From Cherax quadricarinatus (taxonomy: Eukaryota; Arthropoda; Malacostraca; Decapoda; Parastacidae): a stretch of DNA of 64,000 nucleotides. The notes under the pieces were generated by a model. The model was not told the origin of the DNA, did no database searches, and worked only from the letters and a program-made list of their open reading frames with translations. Of the stretch, positions 1 to 11,404 are shown one piece after another (the stretch's first letter is position 1; each line of letters begins with the position of its first letter). Both the position numbers and the translations under genes were made by a program. The DNA lies in contig NC_091307.1 of the NCBI RefSeq assembly GCF_038502225.1, positions 28,836,078 through 28,900,077 of the forward strand, in the 5' to 3' direction.

Positions 1-69
<69 letters not shown>
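1..69. repeat. (GT)n microsatellite at window edge
   Basis: An uninterrupted GT dinucleotide run begins at the first base, so its true length extends beyond the window. No coding potential. Confidence 0.98.
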
Positions 70-71
<2 letters not shown>

Positions 72-412
72 AAACCATAGTATGTATAACAAGCATTTAA
101 AGTTTTACCAAGCCATGACGTGACTCAACTTTACCCTGAGAGAAATTTGCTTCAGTTAAAGCTTGTTTTTTCATATTGTCTCAACATTCACATTGTGTTG
201 TTATAATCTCATTATTTTAGTTTTTTGGTCCCATGTATATTATTGCATATATATTTCATTTTTTATGGTGATTTATGTTAGAATTTTGTATTTATTTCTC
301 ATGTACACTCAGCGACTGACATTACTGAAAACGTACAACTAAGATCATCTCTCTCTCTCTCTCCTTCCTCCCTGCATCCTCTCCTCGTTCCCTTCTCCTA
401 TTTTACCCTCAG
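70..412 (+). other. intron end upstream of exon 413-467
   Basis: AT-rich non-coding sequence that passes into a strong polypyrimidine tract (about 345-410, CT repeats then mixed C/T) ending in a CAG acceptor at 410-412. I read it as the 3' end of an upstream intron of the gene whose exon follows. No other feature was recognised. Confidence 0.6.
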
Positions 413-467
413 GAGAAGCGAGTTCCTGGGCTGCATGTCCTTCAGCGTGGCTCACATATCCACTAAG
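413..467 (+). CDS. internal exon, RGS3-like C2 domain (part 1)
   Basis: This 55 bp exon is bounded by a long pyrimidine tract plus CAG before it and by AAG|GTAAGTAAG after it, both near-ideal splice signals. Of the two frames checked, one ends in a stop; the frame that stays open after one leading base gives RSEFLGCMSFSVAHISTK. The exon therefore starts in phase 2 and ends after a whole codon (phase 0). From memory, G-C-M-S-F followed about a dozen residues later by G-W is the end of the C2-like domain in RGS3-type regulators of G-protein signalling, GTPase activators for heterotrimeric G-protein alpha subunits at the membrane. The next exon in the same phase, at 53095, supplies the G-W part, which strongly supports both. 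The RGS, PDZ and other parts of the protein are not in this window, so the exact paralogue is uncertain. Another C2 protein with the same motif remains possible. Confidence 0.72.
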
Positions 468-708
468 GTAAGTAAGGCACCCCATGTACATACCTCCAGT
501 TAGTGGAAGAAATTGCATATATCGTTTCTCTGTTGGTTATTTACTAAACAGTGGTACAGATTGCGATATTATGTATAGTACCTTGACTTCACAAAGTAGT
601 GAGGAAGGCATGGGGCTGATAGACTGCATCTATCCAGGAAACCTGTTAAACTTTTAGCTTTTCAGCAAGATTGCTGGTCTTATCTTTCAGTTAAATCTTG
701 TTTAGAGC

Positions 709-1395
709 ATAAGAAAGGAAGAACACTGCAGCAGACCTGTAGGCCCATACTGGGCAGGTCCTTCACAAATCCATCCCACTAACAGAATACTTGCCCAACC
801 CATTTTCACTGCTACTCATGCAATAAGCTTTGCTAAATCTATATACTCCTGTGCAAGTGCCATTCAAATCCAACCCTTCTCACTCATGTATTTATCCAAC
901 CTAAATTTGAAACTACTCAAGGTTTTAGCTTCAATAACTCTACTAGGCAGACTGTTCCACTCGTCTACAACCCTATTTCCGAACCAATACTTTCCGATAT
1001 CCTTTATAAATCTATACTTATCTAATTTGAATCCAAGATCTTATTTATATCCCCTTTGCTAATACCCATCTTCCACTTATACACTTCGATCATGTCTCCT
1101 CTTATTCCTCGTCTTACAAGTGAATGTAATTTAAGGACTTCAATCCTTCTTCGTACGGAAGATTTCTAATGCTATGTATTAATTTTGTTATTCTTCGCTG
1201 AATGTTTTCTAACGTTTTCTGAGCTGCGTAATCCAGGTGAGTCCTCACTAATGATGTATACAACTGTTGCTTACAATTCTCAATATAATTCTCAGTAATC
1301 TATTTGCCTTTTTACGTACGCTTAGGCGTTGCTGTCCTGGTTTAAGGTTGCTGCTTACCATAACACTCAAGTCCTTTTCTCATATAGATGAATGG
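709..1395 (-). mobile_element. LINE 3' end remnant (CR1/L2-like)
   Basis: Read on the minus strand this is a decayed C-terminal part of a non-LTR reverse transcriptase. Recognisable pieces in order are a KDLSVMVSSNLKPGQQ-like segment (about 1385-1335), KKANRLLRIILRI, then WFGNRVVDEWNSLPSRVIEA and FKFRLDKYMSEKGW (about 990-880), ending near a LLQCSSF tail at about 715. Stops and frameshifts break it, so it is inactive. The N-terminal endonuclease and catalytic palm are absent (5' truncation, usual for LINEs). Clade assignment is from motif memory. Confidence 0.7.
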
Positions 1396-1411
1396 TTCAG
1401 AGAACCGACAA

Positions 1412-1640
1412 GCTGATAAATTAGACACATGTGCAACACTTGGGTATCTTTATTGAGGAAACGTTTCGCTACACAGTGGCTTTACCAGTCCATAGAAAGG
1501 AGAATGGTGAAGAACAGGAGGAGTTTGAGGTAATCAGTCCCTCAGCCTTGAGTCGATGTAGTCGATCTGACTATCTTTATTCACCTGCACTGCTGAGAGA
1601 CGCAGCTTTCCTATAAATTCACGTTCTTTCATTTTTATAC
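1412..1640 (+). mobile_element. dispersed repeat with TTAGACACATGTGCAACA-type end
   Basis: It begins with an end motif shared with the foldback at 54716 (AGACACATGTGCAACA) and continues with a stretch about TATCTTTATTGAGGAAACG. Shorter relatives are visible near 26620, 54165, 55194 and 59600. No protein is encoded. It is probably a non-autonomous DNA element fragment, family unknown. Confidence 0.5.
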
Positions 1641-1667
1641 CTACTGAAGAGGCTCCCAGTGGGTGGT

Positions 1668-2170
<503 letters not shown>

Positions 2171-2252
<82 letters not shown>
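2171..2252. repeat. (AT)n microsatellite
   Basis: A perfect AT run of about 80 bp joined directly to the 3' end of the MITE. It is self-complementary. Confidence 0.97.
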
Positions 2253-2254
<2 letters not shown>

Positions 2255-2259
2255 ACACT

Positions 2260-2352
2260 GCGCTAGCCAAGGATTCGAACCCATGTTGTACTGGCCTGCC
2301 TCATAGTAAGCAAGAACCACATGACGCTTTAAACCACAGGACCACCCAACCC
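2260..2352 (-). mobile_element. tRNA-derived SINE head
   Basis: On the minus strand a perfect RNA polymerase III box B, GGTTCGAATCC (2281-2271), lies downstream of a box A-like TGGTCCTGTGGTTTAAAGC (about 2347-2329). The spacing suits a tRNA with an extended variable region, but stem pairing is poor, so this is a tRNA-derived SINE fragment and not a functional tRNA gene. Anticodon not assigned. Confidence 0.55.
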
Positions 2353-2589
2353 TACAAGAATGGCGCAACCAGCAATGCTAGCTGTTGGGCCGCCATCCGA
2401 GGGCATACGGAGGTGTGGGAACTTCTAAGCTAATTTCATTCTCATCTCTGTTTGGTGTACTAGCCTCACGAGCAGTATTTATATATTATTGTAACCACGA
2501 ACGAGTGGTATTGATCTATAACAACAATACACGAGGTTTGAGTTATACATTATAAGTGCATACTGTAACAAGTTTGTCAAAAATTACAT

Positions 2590-2715
2590 CCCATAAATCG
2601 CATTCAGTTCCTCAGAGCTTGGGAGCGTACCTAGGATGCAATAGGCATTACCTCTGAACTGTAGCGCTGAGCTGCTGGAGCAGAAAGCAAGCTGCTACTG
2701 CAAGACCTAATTAGC
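2590..2715 (-). mobile_element. fragment of the 50.3-51.7 kb LINE 3' end
   Basis: Aligns by eye with 50340-50470: shared elements are the TCTTCAGAGCTTGGG-like block and GCGCTGAG.CGCTGGA.CAGAAA. On the minus strand it encodes the same terminal ILG.LPSSEEL peptide. A 5'-truncated second copy of that LINE. Confidence 0.6.
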
Positions 2716-2770
2716 AAATGATATAAACCTTGCAAGCAAAGGGTTGTAAGCTTGGATCCATGAAGGGCTC

Positions 2771-3146
2771 TACTTACCTGGAGTCTACCTGGAGGTCGTT
2801 CCCAGGGTCAACGACCCCGCGGTTAAGTCCTTGACCAGGCCTCTCGGTGGAGCTAACCATGATTAACCAGGCTGTTACTGCTTCCCGCACGTAGTCCAGT
2901 GTCCGAACCACAGAACGGCTGATATGGGTACTTTAGGTATCTGTCTGGTTCCTTCTTGAAGGCAGCCAGAGGTCTATTAATAATTCCCATTATTCCTGGT
3001 GTGGGGCTGTTGAACATTCTTGGACCCCGAACATTTACTGTGTTTTCTTTTAGTGTACTTATGGCACCCCTGCTTTTCGTTGCCGGTATGTCGCACCGTC
3101 TTCTTTTGATCCAAGGAATCTGAGACAATTTACTTTCCATGGATCA
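2771..3146 (-). mobile_element. CR1/Jockey-like LINE 3' tail
   Basis: The minus strand encodes the C-terminal tail of the LINE seen near full length at 15.8-19.3 kb: ISTLKENTVNVRGPRMFNS, then PLAAFKKEPDRYLK, then GLRAGSSNSLVN, followed by the 3' UTR block with the GGAGTCTACCTGGAGG motif (reverse strand) at 2779-2795. Only the last about 120 codons are present. Confidence 0.8.
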
Positions 3147-3348
3147 AACATCATTTTTTTTTCCATTTTCCAGAGAAATAATTCAGTTTGGGCCAAAGTA
3201 TCGGTATCAACTAAAGTTTTGGAATCATTCCGTCCCTGGTAATAATATATTTACGATATCAAGTAAGTAGAATAACGAGACTCCAACGCGTGGATCTTCA
3301 TGATAAAAGTGGGATTTGGGTAATAGTTGAAGTTTAATATTCCTGTGT

Positions 3349-3424
3349 GACCCTCCCCCCTCCCCCTCCATCCTCCCCTCCCCCCTCCCCCCTCCCCCTC
3401 AACACCCTCCCTCCCCCCCCAGGC
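3349..3424. repeat. C-rich simple repeat
   Basis: Repeated CCCTCCCC-type blocks. The complementary strand is G-rich with G-quadruplex potential. Confidence 0.85.
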
Positions 3425-3474
3425 AGTCTGCTCCATCACTGGCCAAGTAAATCTTCTCTGAATCATCTTTCTTG

Positions 3475-3600
3475 AAAATTTAACCATCGGGTTAGCGTCT
3501 TGGTGCTGGTGAAGGACTTTTGACTTTGATTGCCTCCAATTCCTTAGGTAGTGTATAACCCTTCCGGGTTTAGGCTCTCCCCATGAATACATTCATGAGA
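3475..3600 (+). mobile_element. decayed SINE/LINE tail (ATAATCC..GGGTTTAG family)
   Basis: Shares CTGGTGAAGG, GTGTATAACCCTTCCGGGTTT and a CTCCCC block with the better preserved copy at 27050-27232. Orientation +. Diverged. Confidence 0.45.
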
Positions 3601-4027
3601 ATGGACGTGGTATGAATTTTTAAATTCACACCAAAATTTTCTTGGCAGCTTAAACTTGTTAATATTTACATAATGTAACTTAATACTGTCTACTAAAGAT
3701 TATATTATCTTAGATAAGGTAGCATTGTTATTGTTTATCACAAAGTTAATATATATATACTTTCCCTTGAATTATAACAATAATAGAAGTTGTATTAATA
3801 ATTGAAGATAATTATTTAAATGGCCACTCTAGCGGGTAGCCGGCGGGGAAACAGGTAACATTGCATCGCAACACAGCATTTATCAGCGGATATCGTAAAA
3901 CAAATATCCAATTATTAGAAATTGCAACGGACGTATAATTTTCAATGTTGCGTATTTACGACCGTAGTTACTTGTTTTAGGTCTTTAATACAAATTACGA
4001 GGAGACGGTCCCAGTGTAAGTGCAGGA

Positions 4028-5705
4028 CGGTAGTGGAGGTGTGTGTGTGGTAGTGGAGGTGTGTGTGTGTGGTAGTGGAGGTGTGTGTGGTAGTGGAGGT
4101 GTGTGTGGTAGTGGAGGTGTGTGTGTGGTAGTGGAGGTGTGTGTGTGGTAGTGGAGGTGTGTGTGTGGTAGTGGAGGTGTGTGTGTGGTAGTGGAGGTGT
4201 GTGTGTGGTAGTGGAGGTGTGTGTGTGGTAGTGGAGGTGTGTGTGTGGTAGTGGAGGTGTGTGTGTGGTAGTGGAGGTGTGTGTGTGGTAGTGGAGGTGT
4301 GTGTGTGGTAGTGGAGGTGTGTGTGTGGTAGTGGAGGTGTGTGTGGTAGTGGAGGTGTGTGTGGTAGTGGAGGTGTGTGTGTGGTAGTGGAGGTGTGTGT
4401 GTGGTAGTGGAGGTGTGTGTGTGGTAGTGGAGGTGTGTGTGTGGTAGTGGAGGTGTGTGTGTGGTAGTGGAGGTGTGTGTGGTAGTGGAGGTGTGTGTGG
4501 TAGTGGAGGTGTGTGTGGTAGTGGAGGTGTGTGTGGTAGTGGAGGTGTGTGTGGTAGTGGAGGTGTGTGTGGTAGTGGTGTGTGTGGTAGTGGAGGTGTG
4601 TGTGTGGTAGTGGAGGTGTGTGTGGTAGTGGAGGTGTGTGTGTGGTAGTGGAGGTGTGTGTGTGGTAGTGGAGGTGTGTGTGGTAGTGGAGGTGTGTGTG
4701 TGGTAGTGGAGGTGTGTGTGTGGTAGTGGAGGTGTGTGTGGTAGTGGAGGTGTGTGTGTGGTAGTGGAGGTTTGTGTGGTAGTGGAGGTGTGTGTGGTAG
4801 TGGAGGTGTGTGTGGTAGTGGAGGTGTGTGTGTAGTAGTGGAGGTGTGTGTGTGGTAGTGGAGGTGTGTGTGTGGTAGTGGAGGTGTGTGTGTGGTAGTG
4901 GAGGTGTGTGTGTGGTAGCGGAGGTGTGTGTGTGGTAGTGGAGGTGTGTGTGTGGTAGCGGAGGTGTGTGTGTGGTAGTGGAGGTGAGTGTGGTAGTGGA
5001 GGTGTGTGTGTGGTAGTGGAGGTGTGTGTGTGGTAGTGGAGTAGTGTGTGTGTGGTAGTGGAGGTGTGTGTGTGGTAGCGGAGGTGTGTGTGTGGTAGTG
5101 GAGGTGTGTGTGTGGTAGCGGAGGTGTGTGTGTGGTAGTGGAGGTGTGTGTGTGGTAGCGGAGGTGTGTGTGTGGTAGTGGAGGTGTGTGTGTGGTAGCG
5201 GAGGTGTGTGTGTGGTAGTGGAGGTGTGTGTGTGGTAGCGGAGGTGTGTGTGTGGTAGTGGAGGTGTGTGTGTGGTAGTGGAGGTGTGTGTGTGGTAGTG
5301 GAGGTGTGTGTGTGGTAGTGGAGGTGTGTGTGTGGTAGTGGAGGTGTGTGTGTGGTAGTGGAGGTGTGTGTGTGTAGTGGAGTGGTAGTGGTGTGTGTGT
5401 GGTAGTGGAGTGGAGGTGTGTGTGTGGTAGTGGAGGTGTGTGTGTGGTAGTGGAGGTGTGTGTGTGGTAGTGGAGGTGTGTGTGTGGTAGTGGAGGTGTG
5501 TGTGTGGTAGTGGAGGTGTGTGTGTGGTAGTGGAGGTGTGTGTGTGGTAGTGGAGGTGTGTGTGTGGTAGTGGAGGTGTGTGTGTGGTAGTGGAGGTGTG
5601 TGTGTGGTAGTGGAGGTGTGTGTGTGGTAGTGGAGGTGTGTGTGTGGTAGTGGAGGTGTGTGTGGTAGTGGAGGTGTGTGTGTGGTAGTGGAGGTGTGTG
5701 TGTGT
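4028..5705. repeat. ~20 bp minisatellite, GGTAGTGGAGGTGTGTGTGT type
   Basis: About 85 copies of an 18-20 bp unit, GGTAGTGGAGGTGTGTGTGT, varying by one or two GT steps and by a T/C change (GGTAGCGG) that recurs in alternate units around 4915-5240. A long open frame on the minus strand (His/Thr/Pro/Leu repeats) reflects the stop-free unit and is not treated as a gene. Confidence 0.97.
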
Positions 5706-8477
5706 TTGGTGATCATTGTGAAGGAGTTACATGATAGAAACACATATATAGATAATATCTTCAAGTGAATAGGAAGGTGAAAAGAAACTTCAAGTTTACT
5801 CGATGATGATTTTGGGGATCATTGTCCTCATGGCGCAGTGAGACTGTTGGTGATCCGAAGCTCCACAGCCAGGCTAATCAGGAATTTGCTTCAGGAAGTC
5901 CTGACGGAAGATGTATACTGGTAATGCCTCTTATGTATCGTTAGAAGAATCCTGTTGAACCCTATATAACTAATTCTTTGTGTATTTATTTCACCCCTGT
6001 TTTTCTATGGGATATTTTACAGTTGTATTTGTGACATACAATTTTCTGTTCTACCTTCACAGTGTAAATATTAACTTAGAGATTGAGTTACCACTGGACA
6101 TGACTGAGTGATGATCAACCGCAGTGACAACCACACTCTTATGTACTTCATAGTTCTTTATAGATCTCTCTAAACCGTGAAAACCAAGATGGCACAATGA
6201 TTGGGTGTGAATCACTGAGAGGAGGATCACCCAGGGACCAACGACAAGGTTAGTATGGGAAGAATGCGTACGAAAAGATTGATTTTCTGCAGTCTTGGAA
6301 TGTTGGCCAAGCGTGTAGCAGAGAGCAGCGCTCCTGGTGCAACCCCGTTTTCTCTCTACTGAGATTTGTGAGTGGCTGTGGTGGGTCTTGGACAGCTTGT
6401 GGGCTGTGCATCACATGTGCTTGTGAGGTGGCTAATAATGGGGCAGCAACCGCTGGCTAATTATCATTAAGCCTTTTTTTCACAACTTGAGCTTTGTTAG
6501 GGACTTTGTGTCGTAGTTTAATAATATGTTTTTTGATAGTTACCAGAAGAGTGTTTTTTTTTACATCTTGTGGTAACTGATTATGTAAAATATTATTTTT
6601 TAATATACTTAAACGACGACAGGCGAGGAAGTGAAGAGAGAGGAAGTCAAGCGGAAGCCAGAGTCAGGAGCAAGGACTGGGATGGGTCCATCTCCGGGGC
6701 AGCCACGAAAACCAGCATCCTCCGCAGTGTGGCTCCGGCTGCCGCTCAGTTGTTATCCACTCGCCGCCCGCGCGTCCCACCCACCCACCCACACCCCTGA
6801 TACACCCGCCCATTGCCCCGCGTGTGACCCACCCACCCACACCCCGATACATTCTTGCAACGTTCTTGAACCCAAACCAGATTGACATTCCCTAAACTCT
6901 ACTCACATTTTAATGTTCTTGTCTGTTGTGATTTGTTTTAACTTAAACTACATATTACAATTCCCCTAAATGTTTCGGCAGTTTACAATATGGACGGATT
7001 TTATCATGCGCTGATTTTATTGTTCGAACTCTGAGAAATTCGTAGTACTTGAGGTATCCTCGTCCTGGTAGTGAACTTTAGTGCGCAACAAAATCTCAAT
7101 GATTTTGATTAATTAAAAGGACGATTTATATCTCAGGGAACAATTAATTAAGGGAAGGCAAGTATGAAGTGAGCTGCTGGATAACCCTGGCATCAGAACT
7201 CAAAGATACTTGGACACCGGAATCCTTTGGAAAGGCAAGTTCTATATGGGACCTGGACAGTGAAACCTTTGGAAAGGGAAGGCCTGGATGAAGCCTCAAC
7301 ACTAAGGCTTTAGGAAAGGAAGGTATTTTTTACGATGCCCGGTCAGTGGGAGGAAGTAACATGATCCATGCCCTTCCTGCTGTACCCGCCAGCCCAGCTG
7401 ACCAGCATGACGGGCGACGCGGGCTGACTGACCTGCACACCTCACAAACACATCACGCAACACACCTCTCACCCAAAGATCGTTGAATACTCTCCCTCGT
7501 TATAGCTGGAATACCCTTTATTGCTATCTCCTCGTCCATCACCTTCCCTCTCTTACTTCCCTTCCCCCTTTTTCATTTTTCTTGTTACTCAATTTTATTT
7601 ATTTTTCATTTGAATTTCTGCATTATTCCTTTCACAGCCTCTTTTTGTCTCTGCCTCGGCAGCTACCCTAAACTCTCGTAAATTCTAACTGAATGGGACG
7701 TCAGAAGTCAAGAAGAAGCACTGAGAAGCCATCATCCCTCTCATCACCTTGAGCTTCCCGCCTGTCAAAACATGGGATCCACTCCAGTATTTTACTCTCA
7801 GGATTGCAAGAGGCTTGAAGATATGACATTTTGACGAGGCAGAGACCGCGTGTGTATCCCTTGGGGTCTCTCGTGTGTATCCCTCTGGGGGACCTCCTTC
7901 ACCAGCCCAGAGCCAAGAGACACCACCGCTATATTGAAAACAGCTGTTTCTCTCAATTTCCATTTTTTTTATCAAGCAAATGCAGATTTTTAAGTGGGAT
8001 TTGGATACGAAGAGGAAGAACGCATCCACTCACGGAACGAAGCGCACTCATACGGTACTACGTGTAAACGCATAGAAGGTAACGAACACGCACCAAACGA
8101 CGCATTCGCATTAGAAACGACTGGTACACGTACAGAATAACCGCATGCAACGAACAAAGCCTACACGTCTTGTATGACTGTACACCGTCGCGTACGTTAA
8201 CGGATGGAAGAGAACAGTTATTAAACGACTCATTTACGTCACGTACACATAGAATCTCACACACAGAACAAAGAACATGCACACCATACACTCACGGGAC
8301 AATGAATATGCATAGTGTGGGAAGCGCCCTCTGGAGCTCCATGAGCACTGGCTGAGAGAGGATCTGAAGTAAACAAAGGAGAGTCACTCAAGACACAAGA
8401 ACCAATTAAAACTTGCACCAAGAATTTCAACGACTGAGCGCAATAGACCGGTCAAGTCAAGCTGGGAGTCTGTGACC
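5706..8477. other. mostly unrecognised intronic sequence
   Basis: No domain, RNA gene or clear transposon protein found. A weak LINE-tail trace lies at about 5860-5905. A CCCA/CACCC-rich simple repeat sits at 6776-6846. A degenerate repeat around CCTTTGGAAAGG appears at about 7150-7330. A locally CpG-rich stretch spans about 8015-8290. Confidence 0.6.
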
Positions 8478-8507
8478 ATGGCAAGAATTACCGGAATATA
8501 CTCTGAG
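8478..8507 (+). CDS. candidate alternative first coding exon (speculative)
   Basis: GACCATGG gives a start codon in good context at 8478. Ten codons (MARITGIYSE) run to GAG|GTGAGT, a good splice donor at 8508, leaving phase 0, the phase needed by the exon at 53095. An in-frame stop (8370-8372) precedes it and a CpG-rich stretch lies about 200-450 bp upstream. Such short ATG-to-donor combinations arise often by chance, and nothing in the peptide is diagnostic. Confidence 0.15.
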
Positions 8508-9465
8508 GTGAGTGTTGGTGTGTCCTGTCACAGGTGTTGGTGCGTCCTGTCAGGGGTGTGGGTGCGTCCTGTCAGGGGTGTTGGTGCGTCCTGTTAGAAC
8601 TGTTGGTGCGTCCTGTCAGGGGTATTAGTGCATCATGTCAGGACTGTTGGTGCGTCCTATCTGAGCTTTGGTGCGTCCAATCAGAGGTGTTGGAGCGCCC
8701 TGCCAGGGGTGTTGGTGCGTCCTATCTGGGATGTTAGCGCTTCCTGTCAGGGGTATTAGCGCGTCCTGTCAGGGGTGTTGGTGCGTCCAGTCAAGGGTAT
8801 TAGTTCATCATGCCAGGGCTGTTGGTGCTTCCTGTCAGAACTGTTGGTGCGTCCTGTCAGGGGTGTTGGTGTGTCCAGTCAAGGGTATTAGTGCATCATG
8901 TCAGGGCTGTTGGTGCTTCCTGTCAGAACTGTTGGTGCGTCCTGTCAGGGGTGTTGGTGCGTCCTTTCAGGGGTATTGGTGCGTCCTGCCTGGGATGTTA
9001 GTGCGTCTTGTCAGGGGTGTTGGTGCGTCCTGTCTGGGGTGTTGGTGCGTCTTGTCAGGGCTGTTGGTGCTTCCTGTCAGAACTGTTAGTGCGTCCTATC
9101 AGGGGTGTTGGTGCATCCTGTCAGGGGTGTTGGTGTGTCCTGTCAGGGATGTTGGTGCGTCCTGTCAGGGGTGTTGAGGCGTCCTGTCATAGGTGTTGAG
9201 GCTTCCTGTCAGGGGTGTTGGTGCGTCCTCTCATGGGTGTTGAAGTGTCCTTTCAGGGATGTTCGTGCGTCCTGTCTGGGGTGTTGGGCGCCTTGTCATG
9301 GTTGTTGATGCGTCCTCTCAGGTTTGTTGGGGCGTCCTATCAGGTGTGTTGGGGCGTCCTCTCAGGTGTGTTGGCGTGTCCTCTCAGGGGTGTTTGGGCG
9401 TTTTTTCAGGTGTGTTGGGGCATCCTGTAATGGTTGTTGGTGCGTCCCGTCAGGCATGTTGCTAG
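8508..9465. repeat. 22 bp minisatellite, block 1
   Basis: About 43 copies of a unit close to GTTGGTGCGTCCTGTCAGGG (plus two bases). Because 22 is not a multiple of 3, all frames cycle through the unit and give overlapping Val/Arg/Cys-rich open frames, which I reject as genes. The array starts directly at the candidate donor at 8508. Confidence 0.95.
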
Positions 9466-9684
9466 TAGTGTTACTGTGTACTTGTGTATACTTCGATAAT
9501 TCCAGCTACGTTATATATATGCTCCCTTTACTAGCTATGATGTCACGAGATCCTCACACGTGAGTGGTGAGCCAGAGGCCCCACTTTCAGTCACGCAGTT
9601 CCACGCCAGGCATATTATACGCCTCCAAGATATCCAATGTGTGTATTTCTTACTCAAATATCTCTTGACGAACCCCCACGACAG
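9466..9684. other. non-repeat interruption in 22 bp array
   Basis: About 220 bp of unrelated sequence separates two blocks of the same minisatellite. It may be an insertion or a unique spacer. No terminal repeats were recognised. Confidence 0.6.
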
Positions 9685-10125
9685 TGTTAGAGCGTCCTGT
9701 CAGGTGTTTTGGGGTGCCCTGTAATGGGTATCGGTGTGTTCTGTTAAAGGTGTGTGTGCGTCCTGTCAGGTGTATTGGTGTGTCCTGTCAGATGTGTTGG
9801 GGCGTCTTTTCAGGTGTGTTAGCGCATCCTGTTAGGTGTGTTAGGGCGTCCTGTCAGGTGTGTTGGTGTGTTTTGTCAGATGTGTTGGGGCGTCTTGTCT
9901 GGTGTGTTAGCTCATCTTGTCAGGTGTGGTAGGGCGTCCTATCAGGTGTGTTGCTGCATCCTGTCAGGTGTGTTGCTGCGTCCTGTCAGTGTGTTGGGGC
10001 GTCCTGCCATAGGTGTTGGTGTGTCCTGTGAGGGGTGTTGAGGCGACATGTCATGGGTGTTGGGGGTGTCCTGTCAGAGGTGTTGGTGCGTCCTGTCCTG
10101 GTTGTTGGGGTGTCCTGGATTGAGA
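9685..10125. repeat. 22 bp minisatellite, block 2
   Basis: Continuation of the 22 bp family with a shifted consensus (GTGTTGGGGCGTCCTGTCAG type). Isolated degenerate units continue at 10450-10565. Confidence 0.9.
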
Positions 10126-10914
10126 GTTTTGGGAGAAAATGTAAAAAACATGTGAAAAGGGCGGGCACCGTGAGCACAATAAGAGAGCACTATCAACATC
10201 CGTGGTCCCTGACTTTACAACATTCAACCACGAGAAATTAAATACATTGCCGGAAGAAGTGTAATCGTCTTCAAGAAGAGACTGCACGTAGTCATATCAA
10301 GTAGGGAGTGATTGATATGTGGGTGAGCATGCCGCTAACAGCAACAACCTGGTTTAGCAGTCAAGTACTCTGGCTCTTGAGGGAGCAGGAAAACTGTCGC
10401 AACCCATCTAAGGCATCAGTGAGGTTTTTGTATTGTCATTTGTGTTAGGGGGATTTCCCTCAGAGGTGTTCTGTCAAGGGTGTTTAAGCGAACTGTCAGG
10501 GATGCTGGGGTGTCGTATCAAAAGAGGAAGAACCCTCCTGTGAAGGGTGTTGGGGCTTCATGTCAGGCAGCAGTATACTGCCTGAATAAATTGTTTTCTC
10601 TTCAAGATTTGTCCCAGCAGTGTTACTGATTTCTTCTGGCAGGATGATAATACTGTGTTCTCTTATTATATCCATAGCTCCCCTGCCTTTCACTGGGCCA
10701 GTTCTACTCATTATTCCATATCTCACTTCAGTATGTTATTATAGCAGCGTGCAGAGTTGGGAGGAGACCCACAAGTATTGTCCACGGTAATCATTATCGT
10801 ATGTCTCTACAATGAAGTGTCAGTAACTTTCATTTAAAATATTAGTAATATGGTATAATTACCGACAAAATGTTAGGCAAATGGACACGGATGAAACTAA
10901 TGTGACGTTTTATT
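10126..10914. other. unrecognised, with scattered 22 bp units
   Basis: A few degraded copies of the 22 bp unit at about 10450-10565. Otherwise no recognised feature. Confidence 0.6.
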
Positions 10915-10948
10915 TTGGCAACACCAGCAATAAGGGGCATTACGGGAA

Positions 10949-11083
10949 GACCCCGGGTTGTCGGGAAGACCCCGGGTTGTCTTCAAGACCCCGGGTTGTC
11001 TTCAAGACCCCGGGTTGTCTTCAAGACCCCGGGTTGTCTTCAAGACCCCGGGTTGTCTTCAAGACCCCGGGTTGTCTTCAAGA
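10949..11083. repeat. 19 bp minisatellite within LINE coding tail
   Basis: About seven copies of GACCCCGGGTTGTCTTCAA. The unit resembles the LINE segment encoding PLAAFK (CCCCTGG.TGCCTTCAAG), so it appears to be a local duplication of LINE sequence. Confidence 0.9.
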
Positions 11084-11247
11084 GGGAGCTGGACAGATAC
11101 CTAAAGACGGTACCGGATCAGCCTGGCTGTGGTTCGTACGTTGGATTGCTTGCGGCCAGCAGTAACAGCCTCGTTGATCGGGCCCTGATCCACCGGGAGG
11201 CCTGGTCATAGACCGGGCCGCGGGGGCGTTGATCCGCCGAATACCCT

Positions 11248-11345
11248 CCAGGTAGACTCCAGGTAGACTCCAGGTAGACTCCAGGTAGACTCCAGGGAGA
11301 CTCCAGGGAGACTCCAGGTAGACTCCAGGTAGACTCCAGGTAGCT
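11248..11345. repeat. 11 bp tandem repeat from LINE 3' UTR
   Basis: About nine copies of ACTCCAGGTAG with ACTCCAGGGAG variants. The unit matches the end of the LINE 3' UTR (CTCCAGGTAGACTCCAGGTA at about 19311-19330). Confidence 0.9.
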
Positions 11346-11404
11346 ACAGTAAAAGGTCACAGTTGTATCTGTGACCATCTACCCAGCATTCAAAATATTG
11401 TTTA

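Larger units (their letters stand above)
10915..11347 (+). mobile_element. CR1/Jockey-like LINE 3' tail with internal expansions
   Basis: The sequence follows the 3' end of the LINE at 15.8-19.3 kb. The tail peptide ELDRYLKTVPDQPGCGSYVG and SSNSLVDRALIHREAW is read on + at about 11084-11209, followed by the GGGGGCGTTGATC 3' UTR block. Two tandem arrays (19 bp at 10949-11083, 11 bp at 11248-11345) have grown out of the element's own sequence on either side. Confidence 0.8.

Noticed and set aside
3995..5764. 589-codon His/Thr/Pro-rich frame on the minus strand
   Set aside because: Minisatellite translation; unit length variation keeps a stop-free frame. No conserved domain.
8534..10041. Overlapping Cys/Val/Arg-rich frames
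   Set aside because: 22 bp tandem repeat read in rotating frames; no codon bias or splice structure.
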